Assembly (NCBI RefSeq): GCF_900312975.1
Contig: NZ_LT990039.1
Span: forward strand, 1,302,001 to 1,366,000
DNA: 64,000 nt
Direction of reading: 5' to 3'
Source: Massilistercora timonensis
GTDB taxonomy: Bacteria > Bacillota > Clostridia > Lachnospirales > Lachnospiraceae
A model generated the notes under the pieces. That model worked only from the letters and a program-made list of their open reading frames with translations. It was not told the origin of the DNA and did no database searches. The translations under genes were made by a program, and so were the position numbers. This document shows, piece after piece, positions 49,298-57,563 of the stretch; position 1 is the first letter of the stretch, and each line of letters opens with the position of its first letter.

Positions 49298-51206
49298 AAA
49301 ACTCAAACACTGCTACTCCATAGGGCGGCAGCGGATAAGCGAAGGAGTACGGTCTTCCGTCGCATTCCTGTTTCTCCGCCTTATAGATCAGCGGCCGTTT
49401 CTCTCCTTTTCCGCCATACTGAACGTCATCGCTGTTCAGAACCAGTTTATACTGCTTCTTCCTGGGAACACCCACGCGGTAATCTGAGCGCTCCATAGGC
49501 GTAAAGTTACATACAAAGAGCAGATTTCTCTTGTTTCCCTTTGAATGACGCATAAAGCTGAAGATACTGCGGTAAGCGTCATCTGCATTGATCCATTCAA
49601 ATCCCTCCCAGGACTGATCCATCTCGTACAGCGCCTTATGGCTCCTGTAGAGATGCAGAAGATCCCGGTACCAGTTCTGGATCGCCTGATGCTCCTTCTC
49701 AGCCAGAAGATACCAGTCCAGCTCCCGCTCCTCGCTCCATTCCCTGAGCTGAGCGAACTCCTGGCCCATGAAGAGCAGCTTCTTGCCCGCGTGCCCCATC
49801 ATAAAGGCGTAGGCCACCTTCAGATTGGCATATTTGTCAAAGCCAAGCCCGGGCATCTTATTGAGCATGGAACATTTCAGATGTACCACCTCGTCATGGG
49901 ACAGCACCAGGATATATTTCTCACTGTACGCGTAACTCATGGCAAAGGTCATCAGGTTATGATTGTCTTTACGAAAATAGGGATCCAGCTTCATGTACTC
50001 TGTAAAATCATGCATCCAGCCCATATTCCACTTCAGGCTGAAGCCCAGTCCGTCATCCTCCACATCACCCGTCACTTTCGGCCATGCCGTGGACTCCTCC
50101 GCGATCATCAGCGCTCCCGGATTCCTTCCCAGCACAACTGAATTCAGATGCTTAAAGAAATCAATGGCTTCCAGATTCTTATTTCCTCCGTATTTATTGG
50201 CAACCCACTGTCCGTCCTGCTTCCCGTAATCCAGGTACAGCATGGAGGCAACCGCGTCTACCCGCAGTCCGTCCACGTGGAAATGCTCGATCCAGAACAA
50301 GGCGTTGGCGATCAGGAAGTTGCGCACCTCATTTTTCCCGTAGTCAAAGATCTTGGTCCCCCAGTCCGGATGTTCTCCTTTTCTGGGATCCGCGTATTCA
50401 AAAGTAGGCGTTCCGTCAAAATCTGCCAGACCATGAGCGTCTCTCGGAAAATGTGCCGGAACCCAGTCCAGGATAACACCGATCTTATTTCGATGAAGGT
50501 AATTGATCATCCACGCGAAATCCTCCGGCGTCCCGTACCTGGAAGTAGGCGCGTAATACCCGGTCACCTGATATCCCCAGGAACCATCAAAAGGATGTTC
50601 CGCGATCCCGATGATCTCAATATGAGTATATCCCATATCCTTCACGTATTTCACGATCTCCTTCGCGAACTCCCGGTAGGAATAGAATCCCTCGTCCTCC
50701 CGTCCGGGATGGCGTTTCCAGGATCCGATATGGACTTCATAGATGGACATGGGCTCCTGCTCATGTTTCCAGGTCTTGCGCTTGTCCATCCACTGTGTAT
50801 CCGTCCACTTCAGATGATCGATGTCCGCAACTCTGGAAGCGGTCCCCGGGCGCAGCTCCGCATAATTCGCGAAGGGATCCGCCTTAAAGATATAGTCGCC
50901 GGTATACGTCTCGATACAATATTTATAAAGCGTATTTTCCTCAATGCCCGGGATAAAACAGGTATAGATCCCCAAGGGCTCTTCCCTCTCCATCGGATTG
51001 GCCTGTGTATCCCAGTCGTTAAAATCACCCACCACCGAAACACTCTTCGCGTGGGGCGCCCAGACAGCAAAATACGCTCCCTTCTTCTTTCCGTCGGAAA
51101 CCAGATGCGCACCCATCTTCTTATAAAGATCATAGTGGTTCCCCTGTCCAAAAAGGTACTGATCCAGATCTCCGATCTCGTAAGGCTTTTTCTTTCTCTC
51201 TGACAT
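49296..51206 (-). CDS. glgB: 1,4-alpha-glucan branching enzyme
   Basis: 636 residues, GH13. An N-terminal CBM48 (YFAVWAPHAKSVSVVGDFND) precedes the barrel with GVILDWVPAHFP, GLRVDAVASMLYLDY (nucleophile Asp), MIAEESTAWP (acid Glu) and VLSHDEVVH. It adds alpha-1,6 branches to glycogen. No other glg genes are adjacent. GAGGGTGAAG precedes ATG. Confidence 0.97.
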   Translation of the reverse strand: MSERKKKPYEIGDLDQYLFGQGNHYDLYKKMGAHLVSDGKKKGAYFAVWAPHAKSVSVVGDFNDWDTQANPMEREEPLGIYTCFIPGIEENTLYKYCIETYTGDYIFKADPFANYAELRPGTASRVADIDHLKWTDTQWMDKRKTWKHEQEPMSIYEVHIGSWKRHPGREDEGFYSYREFAKEIVKYVKDMGYTHIEIIGIAEHPFDGSWGYQVTGYYAPTSRYGTPEDFAWMINYLHRNKIGVILDWVPAHFPRDAHGLADFDGTPTFEYADPRKGEHPDWGTKIFDYGKNEVRNFLIANALFWIEHFHVDGLRVDAVASMLYLDYGKQDGQWVANKYGGNKNLEAIDFFKHLNSVVLGRNPGALMIAEESTAWPKVTGDVEDDGLGFSLKWNMGWMHDFTEYMKLDPYFRKDNHNLMTFAMSYAYSEKYILVLSHDEVVHLKCSMLNKMPGLGFDKYANLKVAYAFMMGHAGKKLLFMGQEFAQLREWSEERELDWYLLAEKEHQAIQNWYRDLLHLYRSHKALYEMDQSWEGFEWINADDAYRSIFSFMRHSKGNKRNLLFVCNFTPMERSDYRVGVPRKKQYKLVLNSDDVQYGGKGEKRPLIYKAEKQECDGRPYSFAYPLPPYGVAVFEF

Positions 51207-51317
51207 ATCTTCACCCTCTTACGTTCCATGATAAATTTACACTTATTATACTTTACAACGTCGCAAAAAGAAAGGGTTTTAGCAAATCTTATCTGCCAAA
51301 ACCCTGCTTTAACGGGA

Positions 51318-54095
51318 TTAAATTTTGAAATCTTCCTCTTTCAGGATGATTCTGTCAGAAGCATCTGTGCTCTTTCCAAATACTCTTCTGGCAAGATGTT
51401 TTACATTTGCCTTCTGAGAGTGCTCGATCGCCTCATCCATGATCTCCTTAACCTCAGCTACAGAAACCGCGTGATCCTCTCTCTGCATCACATCGATCCG
51501 GCTGTACAGCGCCAGGATTCCCATCTCATCCAGTTTGTAACCGTTCTCCTTCGCGTAAGTCTGACCAAAGGTAACCAGCTCGTCGTTGATAAAGATCGGT
51601 AATTCCAGCTTGGATGTAAATTTCTTCTTGAAATCCGGGTTCGCGGTCAGGATCCGCTCCAGCGGCTTCCTCTGGTCTTCCAGAACAAACAGCATCTCTC
51701 CGGTCTTGCGCTCCATCAGATGGTTCAGTTCCTTGATCGTCCGGGAGTTCAGCTTTCCGGCTTTCTCGATGATAATGGCTCCGCCCTTCAGCTTCTGGAT
51801 GATATTTCCCAGTTCCTTCTTATTCAGAGATTCCCCGGTAACAATTGCCAGTTTCCCCTGTTTCAGGTTCCTTTGCTTCTGGATCGCTTTGACGATATCC
51901 ACCGCCAGAACCGTCTTTCCGGAACCCTTTCTTCCGATCACCAGCAGGTTGCCCGTCTTGGAGGTCCCTTCCCGCTGGGCGCGCCGGTCGTTGTCCAGCA
52001 CCTCCACGATCTGTTCGCTCATTCCTCTCACCGGAACGAAGTAAGAGAACAACTTCTTCTGCTCTTCCGTAAGTCCTGCCTTCAGTCCGATCTCACTGGT
52101 GGCGCTTAAGTCATACCGTCCGGTAACAACAAATCCGGTATCGAATGGAACTCCGGTTCCTTTCGACTTCTTGATCCGCTTCTGGATCTCTTCCTCGGAA
52201 GGCTCTTCGATCTCCAGCGGTTCTTCCGCTGTTTCTTTTATCTCGAAATCATCCTCAAAGAAATCATCTTCGTCAAAATCCTCTTCCTCGAAGTCCTCTT
52301 CATCCTCATATTCGGCCTCCTCCGGATCCTCTTCTCCGAAATCGTCCTCATATTCGGCCTCGTCAAAGTCCTCCTCGTCGAAGTCCTCCTCATCGAAGTC
52401 GTCTTCGTCAAAATCCTCTTCTTCAAAGTCGTCTTCGTTGAAATCTTCTTCCTCGAAATCCGCTTCATCGAAGTCGTCTTCAAAGTCCTCATCCTCGAAA
52501 TCCGCCTTCGCTGTGCTGGCCAGTTCCAGCTCTTCTTCTACGTCAAACAGATCCTCCGGATCCTCTTCCTCAGCCTTTGCAACCCGGCTCTCCAGTTGAT
52601 CTACCAACTCCATGATATCATCCGGCAGTCTCTGGGTCTTTCCGTCCGGCACCTGGGTCTCAGCAGCTTCTTCTGCTGCTTTTCTTGCCGCTGCCGCCTC
52701 TGCGGCCTTTCGGATCGCCGCTTCTTCTTCCGCTGCCTGGCGTGCCGCTTCCTCTTCTGCCGCTTTTCTTGCCGCTTCTTCCTCTGCAGCCTTCCGCGCA
52801 GCTTCTTCTGCGGCTTTTTTCTCCGCCTCGCGGGCTGCCGCTTCTTCCGCAGCCTTCCGTGCCGCTTCTGCCTCCGCGGCTTTCCGCTCTACTTCCAGAC
52901 GCTCCGCTTCCTGGCGCTTTCTGGCTTCTTCCCGCTCTTTCTCCAGGCGTTCGTCATCCTTCTGCTTCTGCTCTTCAATAGCCTGGGCATGGACCTTCTG
53001 CTTCTCCTCCCATGCCTGCAGGATCTCATCAATCTTCATCTGGCCGCCGATCCGGAGCTCTTCGTCCTTCTCTGCCATGGCCTTCTCTTCAATATTCAGG
53101 CTGCTGGCCATCGCAACTCCGTTGGCAAGAGCCTCCTCCAGCGTAGCTCCCTTTACTACTCTTGAGATGGGAGTATGTACCGGCTCTTCTTCCTTTTCTT
53201 CATCCTCTGCAACCACTTCCGGCTCCACGACTTCTGCCGCAGCAGCTTCCTCTTCCGGTTCCGCAACTTCTGCACCCGCTTCTGCCACAGCTTCTTCCGC
53301 CGGCGTTTCCGAAACTTCCTCTGGAACTTCCTCCTGGATCTCTTCCGGCTCCTCAGCTGCCGGCGCTTCTTCTTCCACTTCCGCCTTCCCATAAGTCTGG
53401 GTCTCTCCTCTGTGCAGAGCTGAGGCCGCCGTTGCCGCTGCTGCCGTCTCAGCCGCAAATACAGGTTTCCGCACTTTCGGCGCACCCGGTCTGCTGTCAT
53501 ACTTCTCCTGCTGCAGCGGTGTAAGGGGTTTATACTTCATCTTCAGTTCCATTGCCTGATATACGTACTTGCCTTCACTGAACCATAAGATCAGATCATC
53601 GCACTCTTCCAGACACTTCGCCGTCATGCCTGCTTCATGGTACAGGTTCGCCAGCTCATAGGCCCATTTCTCCACATATTCTGCCTTCTTGAAATCCTCC
53701 AGGGCCGCGATCTGCTCCGTCAGAGGCGCTTTCTGGGCTTTCAGGATCTTGTACTTCAGGATATGCTGATTCGGATCCTTGGGCGCGGCTTTTACAAATT
53801 CCTCGTAACAGTCGGAAGCCTCCTCCACATCATTCAGCTTCAGAGCCAGAAGGCCCAGCCGATAGATAATCTTTCTGCTGCCCGGCGCCCGGTCGAAGGC
53901 CATAAACAGGATATCCCTGCTCTTCTGGGTCTCCCCGCACAGCTCATAGATCTCGCTCACTGTGTTGAGCATGGATGTGCTTTTCACCCGTCTCCAATCT
54001 ATGGTATCCGCGATCTCCATCGCTTTCTTATACTGCTTCTTTTCCATATGATCGAGCATCTGCTCGGTCTTCACCCTATATTCATATTTATCCAA
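51318..54095 (-). CDS. Large TPR / Ala-Glu / acidic / P-loop NTPase protein of unknown function
   Basis: About 925 residues. TPR-like helices occupy ~1-180. A Pro/Glu/Ala-rich region is followed by a long charged helix of KAAEEEAARKAAEEEAARQA type (~380-480). A very acidic block of DEDDFDEEDFDEEDFDE type comes next (~530-620). The C-terminal ~205 residues are an AAA-like P-loop domain: Walker A GRKGSGKT, but a degenerate Walker B (GGAIIIEKAGKL, Glu-Lys in place of Asp-Glu). TTG 54095 is chosen over GTG 54104, since GAGGTG fits it. I cannot name a function. Confidence 0.82.
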   Translation of the reverse strand: MDKYEYRVKTEQMLDHMEKKQYKKAMEIADTIDWRRVKSTSMLNTVSEIYELCGETQKSRDILFMAFDRAPGSRKIIYRLGLLALKLNDVEEASDCYEEFVKAAPKDPNQHILKYKILKAQKAPLTEQIAALEDFKKAEYVEKWAYELANLYHEAGMTAKCLEECDDLILWFSEGKYVYQAMELKMKYKPLTPLQQEKYDSRPGAPKVRKPVFAAETAAAATAASALHRGETQTYGKAEVEEEAPAAEEPEEIQEEVPEEVSETPAEEAVAEAGAEVAEPEEEAAAAEVVEPEVVAEDEEKEEEPVHTPISRVVKGATLEEALANGVAMASSLNIEEKAMAEKDEELRIGGQMKIDEILQAWEEKQKVHAQAIEEQKQKDDERLEKEREEARKRQEAERLEVERKAAEAEAARKAAEEAAAREAEKKAAEEAARKAAEEEAARKAAEEEAARQAAEEEAAIRKAAEAAAARKAAEEAAETQVPDGKTQRLPDDIMELVDQLESRVAKAEEEDPEDLFDVEEELELASTAKADFEDEDFEDDFDEADFEEEDFNEDDFEEEDFDEDDFDEEDFDEEDFDEAEYEDDFGEEDPEEAEYEDEEDFEEEDFDEDDFFEDDFEIKETAEEPLEIEEPSEEEIQKRIKKSKGTGVPFDTGFVVTGRYDLSATSEIGLKAGLTEEQKKLFSYFVPVRGMSEQIVEVLDNDRRAQREGTSKTGNLLVIGRKGSGKTVLAVDIVKAIQKQRNLKQGKLAIVTGESLNKKELGNIIQKLKGGAIIIEKAGKLNSRTIKELNHLMERKTGEMLFVLEDQRKPLERILTANPDFKKKFTSKLELPIFINDELVTFGQTYAKENGYKLDEMGILALYSRIDVMQREDHAVSVAEVKEIMDEAIEHSQKANVKHLARRVFGKSTDASDRIILKEEDFKI

Positions 54096-54152
54096 ATCTC
54101 TCACCTCAAAAAATTTTCTTTACAGACAAAAGTCTATATTTTCACTGCTACC

Positions 54153-54182
54153 AGTGTATCACAAGGGGATAGCTGTTGTCAA
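54153..54182 (-). promoter_or_regulatory. Promoter of the TPR/P-loop gene
   Basis: TTGACA and TACACT with 18-bp spacing on the minus strand, about 60 bp upstream of the start codon and just past the terminator of the upstream non-coding unit. Confidence 0.7.
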
Positions 54183-54224
54183 AATATACGGGAAAGATTG
54201 TTAAATTTCTATTACAAAAAATTA

Positions 54225-54267
54225 CAAAAAAGTAGCCATTATAATCGATTTTCGATATAATGGCTAC
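54225..54267 (-). terminator. Strong intrinsic terminator of the ORF-less unit
   Basis: GTAGCCATTAT and ATAATGGCTAC, extended by TCGA pairing, form a stem of about 16 bp with a small loop, followed by TTTTTTG on the minus strand. Confidence 0.9.
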
Positions 54268-54943
54268 TCTCTATTTAATTTTATCATATTTTTTTATATA
54301 AATCGGAGGAATCTCTGATTATCGGTCCCTTATCCCTATTCAGGAAAACTACAACTCAAAGTCTCGGATCTTACGATCTTCGATATCATTATTTATATCC
54401 CTCATTTTCCATATAAAACATTTCCTTGGCTATTTATATCTATAACCGTTTCCATTACAGCCAGAGCCCTTATCATTTGTCTGTAATCGTATTAAGTTAT
54501 TCCTTCTATAACCTTGCTTTATATGGTTTCTATAAATATCGACCGTTTAGCTGATGTTTCTTTACACATCGTCCAAAACTCTTTGAATCGATCTTATGTG
54601 GTATTTTTTCAATATGTTTGCAGATAGTAATCGGTTTATTTACTGTCCGGCTTTTTCTCTTCTCCGACTTTCTCTTTCATTCAAATCTTACCGGTTTTAT
54701 CGCCTTTTATTATAAAGGCTTATTCTATGGGACCTTTTCTCTGCCATACCACTAACATATTGAATTGTTGTTTCTACTGAACTGTCCAATGGTATAAGCC
54801 TCCTTTTCTAAGATTTTCCAATTCTTTGATATCTCACCGACATATGAAATATCTTTGGAATCCATCTCTGACAGATCTTTTCTTCTCTGTCCTTTTTAAA
54901 ACCCTTTCTCGTCAGGTTTTCTTTTCTGGATCTCCTTTGGATT
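54226..54943 (-). ncRNA. Candidate large structured non-coding RNA (~0.72 kb)
   Basis: No ORF above ~36 codons lies between a consensus promoter and a strong terminator, both on the minus strand. The transcript is purine- and A-rich with many local stems: GACAGA/TCTGTC, TTCCAA/TTGGAA enclosing GATAT/ATATC, AGGCTTAT/ATAAGCCT, CACAT/ATGTG, ATTACAG/CTGTAAT, and GATC-GTAA-GATC with a GNRA tetraloop (54367-54378). Size and style recall large ornate RNAs (ROOL, OLE, GOLLD). Membership in any of these is not shown. One alternative is a decayed gene. Confidence 0.55.
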
Positions 54944-54949
54944 GATATT

Positions 54950-54978
54950 ATAATAGCACCGGGTTTTTTATTTGTCAA
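54950..54978 (-). promoter_or_regulatory. Strong promoter of the ORF-less unit
   Basis: TTGACA, 17-bp spacer ending TGC (extended -10), and TATTAT, immediately followed by AATAT. It is among the best promoter matches in the window. Confidence 0.85.
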
Positions 54979-55063
54979 CACTATTTTTTGTTTTTATTTA
55001 TATTAATTTACTTTGGTTCTATATTTTAATTGTTTTCTGAATTATTTGATTTTTAGTTTAAAT

Positions 55064-56950
55064 TTACAAAATTAATCCATCCAGCTTCTCATAGTTCTCC
55101 AGACTGTAGGCTTCGATCACATTCCCATCCACCACATACAGCCGGTCCCCAATATAGAGCCCTCTGGTAGTTCCGCCGCCGCCGTTCACCTCTTCTTCCA
55201 TCAGGCGCTGGAATCCGGCTTCGGTATCGTAGCTGAAGAGATAGTATGTCCTCCCTCCCTCCGAATCTGCCGGGAAGCCGATCAGGTCTTTCTCTCCGTC
55301 CACCAGCGCCGCTTTGTAATCATAAGACACATCGGTATTGTAGACATTTTCCAGGACATAGGTGTCTGCTTCCTTCACATCCGCCGGATCGGTGACGTCG
55401 AACATGGTCAGTTTCACCCCTTCGGTGATCTGGGTCTTCTCGTCCACATCCATGCCGATCCCCAGAAGCTGGCCATCCCGGTAGGAATGGAGATAATCTG
55501 AGAACCCGGGGATCTTAAGCTTCCCGATGATCCGGGGCTTATCCGGATCGGAGAAGTCTACAGAGAACAGAGGATCCGTCTCCCGGAAGGTGACAAAATA
55601 TCCCACCTCGCCCAGGAATCTGGCCGAATAGATCCGCTCGTCCTTCGCCAGGCCGGTGATCTCTCCCGTCGTCTGCAGCTCTTCATCCAGGACCGTAACG
55701 GAATTGGTCTCCCCCACTGTAGTCACGATCCGCAGCCGCCCCTCGTATTCGTCGATGGAGAAGGAATCGTTGATATAGCCGTCCACGGCTCCCTGAGCTT
55801 CCGGCTCCAGTTCCCCGTCCCGGTAAGAGATCTTCCGGATGGTGGTCATCTCCCGCTGCCCCTTTTCTGTCCAGACAGTCTCATAATAGTAAATATTTTC
55901 ACCGCTTACATACAGGTCTCCCCCTTTGGAGAAAATGGCCCGGCTGTTCCTGGTCACCTGCGGCTTCTCCAGATCTACGGCGGTGACGATCTCATAGAGC
56001 GTCCCCTGCCCGTAGGGCGGAAGGAAGATCTCTGATTCCTCCAGAAGTTTCCCCTGTACCTGAGGGATATAGGTCTCCGGCCTGGCCTCCTGGATATCTG
56101 TTCCCACGTCATACTGGGTAAAAAGATAGAGAACCCCCTCTGCCAGCCGGGAGGAATGATACCAGCCGCTCTGGGTAACTTCCCCCTCCAGCCCAGGGGC
56201 TTTTGGATCGCTTACATCATAGGTCAGGACCATGGACTCTGCCTGCTCCTCTTCCGGATAGAACTCCACATCTCCCAGATTCTTCGAACATACCAGGATC
56301 ACCCGCTTCTCCTCCGGGACCACATAGATCTCCTCGATCCCCCAGCCTTCTTTGATCTGGATCTCCCCGGTCTCCTCTAACGCCTCTCCTGCTTTCACGA
56401 TCCCCACCTCTGTCTGATTCGTCTCCACGACATAGAGATAGTTCCCGTCGGTTTTCACCAGGTCTCCTTCGTCCACTCCCTGCTGCCGCAGGTTGGTCTC
56501 AGAATAGTCTGTCCCCGCTTCCGCAGTCTTTGCCGCCCCGCCGAAAGTGCTGCTCTGGGATTCGGTGGCGGCGATCATATCCGCGGACTCGTTCACCACC
56601 CAGCTTCTGGCCCGTTGCTCTTTGATCCCTTCCTGGATCTGATCATAGATCTCTTCATAACTGTTCGCGCAGGCGATGGATCCGCTCCCGCTGATCTCCT
56701 CCACCACCGTCTCTGCCGGTACGGCGGATGTTCCTCCCTCCCTGCCGCCAAGGCCGCTGTAAATGGATATCCCTGCAGTGATCACCAGACAGGCTGCCGC
56801 CGGAACCGCCAGATACTTCCACGCTGGTCTCTTCTTCCTGACGCCAGCAAGCCGTTCTCTTACCGCCTCCGGGCCAAGGCTGTCCGGCGGCTGGATCTCT
56901 GCCGTCTTCTTCCGGATCTTTTCCAGAATTTCCTGCTCGTTCCTGTTCAT
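55064..56950 (-). CDS. Membrane-anchored beta-propeller protein, possible anti-sigma partner
   Basis: 628 residues. A short cytoplasmic N-terminus (~1-44, EQEILEKIRKKTAEIQPP) and one membrane segment (KYLAVPAAACLVITAGISIY, ~45-64) are followed by a large extracytoplasmic beta-propeller domain with ETNLRQQGVDEGDLVKTDGN, the signature of the C-terminal beta-propeller family. It follows the ECF sigma gene by 15 bp. The cytoplasm-membrane-sensor layout suits an anti-sigma factor. That role is inferred, as no classical zinc anti-sigma motif is visible. Confidence 0.85.
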   Translation of the reverse strand: MNRNEQEILEKIRKKTAEIQPPDSLGPEAVRERLAGVRKKRPAWKYLAVPAAACLVITAGISIYSGLGGREGGTSAVPAETVVEEISGSGSIACANSYEEIYDQIQEGIKEQRARSWVVNESADMIAATESQSSTFGGAAKTAEAGTDYSETNLRQQGVDEGDLVKTDGNYLYVVETNQTEVGIVKAGEALEETGEIQIKEGWGIEEIYVVPEEKRVILVCSKNLGDVEFYPEEEQAESMVLTYDVSDPKAPGLEGEVTQSGWYHSSRLAEGVLYLFTQYDVGTDIQEARPETYIPQVQGKLLEESEIFLPPYGQGTLYEIVTAVDLEKPQVTRNSRAIFSKGGDLYVSGENIYYYETVWTEKGQREMTTIRKISYRDGELEPEAQGAVDGYINDSFSIDEYEGRLRIVTTVGETNSVTVLDEELQTTGEITGLAKDERIYSARFLGEVGYFVTFRETDPLFSVDFSDPDKPRIIGKLKIPGFSDYLHSYRDGQLLGIGMDVDEKTQITEGVKLTMFDVTDPADVKEADTYVLENVYNTDVSYDYKAALVDGEKDLIGFPADSEGGRTYYLFSYDTEAGFQRLMEEEVNGGGGTTRGLYIGDRLYVVDGNVIEAYSLENYEKLDGLIL

Positions 56951-56965
56951 AAAGATACCCCTTTC

Positions 56966-57445
56966 CTACTCTAATACACACTCCATCTTCTCCAGCGCCC
57001 GCCTTTTCCTGGAGCGGACCGTATGCTCGTTCATCCTGAGGATCCGGCTGATCTCCCGGCTGGTATATCCGCCGAACACAGACAGTCCCACGATCATCTG
57101 CTCCTCCTCCGGCAGAACGGCGAATGCCTTCCGCACATCCAGGGCAAGTCCCGGATCTGTCTCCCGGGCCTCCACGGAGAAGAAAGTCTCCTCCTGGTCC
57201 AGGCTTACAAGGCGCGCCCGCTCCCGGAACCGCTTTTTGCATTGGTTCGCCAGGATGGTGAACATCCAGCTTTTAAAAGCCTCCTCTTTTCGCAGCTTCC
57301 CGATATTCTCATAGCCCGCCAGCACCGCTTCGCTGACTGCATCCTCCGCTTCCTGTCCGTCCCGCAGGATACAGAGGGCGAACCGGTACAGATCCTGGTA
57401 CACGCTCTGGTACATCTTTGCAAATGTATCCCCGTCACACTTCAT
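56966..57445 (-). CDS. ECF-type RNA polymerase sigma factor
   Basis: 159 residues with sigma region 2 (FAKMYQSVYQDLYRFALCIL, DAEDAV-like QEAEDAVSEAV) and region 4 HTH (GYTSREISRILRMNEHTVRS). It lacks regions 1 and 3, as ECF sigmas do. ATG 57445 is chosen for GGGAGG 8 nt upstream, over the longer frame. It pairs with the downstream beta-propeller gene. Confidence 0.92.
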   Translation of the reverse strand: MKCDGDTFAKMYQSVYQDLYRFALCILRDGQEAEDAVSEAVLAGYENIGKLRKEEAFKSWMFTILANQCKKRFRERARLVSLDQEETFFSVEARETDPGLALDVRKAFAVLPEEEQMIVGLSVFGGYTSREISRILRMNEHTVRSRKRRALEKMECVLE

Positions 57446-57520
57446 AATCCTGTCCTCCCTCATCAGATAGGATCTTCTGGTATCGTATCTATTAGAGTCG
57501 AAAAAGATCTCTTTTGATGC

Positions 57521-57551
57521 ATAAAAGGCCGGGAAAAATTTTTTCCCGGCC
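57521..57551 (-). terminator. Intrinsic terminator of the hydratase gene
   Basis: GGCCGGGAAAAA and TTTTTCCCGGCC form a long stem, followed by TTTTATG on the minus strand. Confidence 0.85.
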
Positions 57552-57563
57552 CGGATCACTCTT

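Noticed and set aside
52099-53394. Long Ser/Ala/Phe-rich plus-strand frames opposite the TPR/acidic protein
   Set aside because: They are reverse complements of the low-complexity acidic and Ala/Glu repeats. No ribosome sites or recognisable domains.
51700-53600. CRISPR array or tandem DNA repeat in the acidic/Ala-Glu region
   Set aside because: The periodicity is codon-level (GAA/GAC and GCC/GAA runs) inside a continuous reading frame, without conserved spacers.
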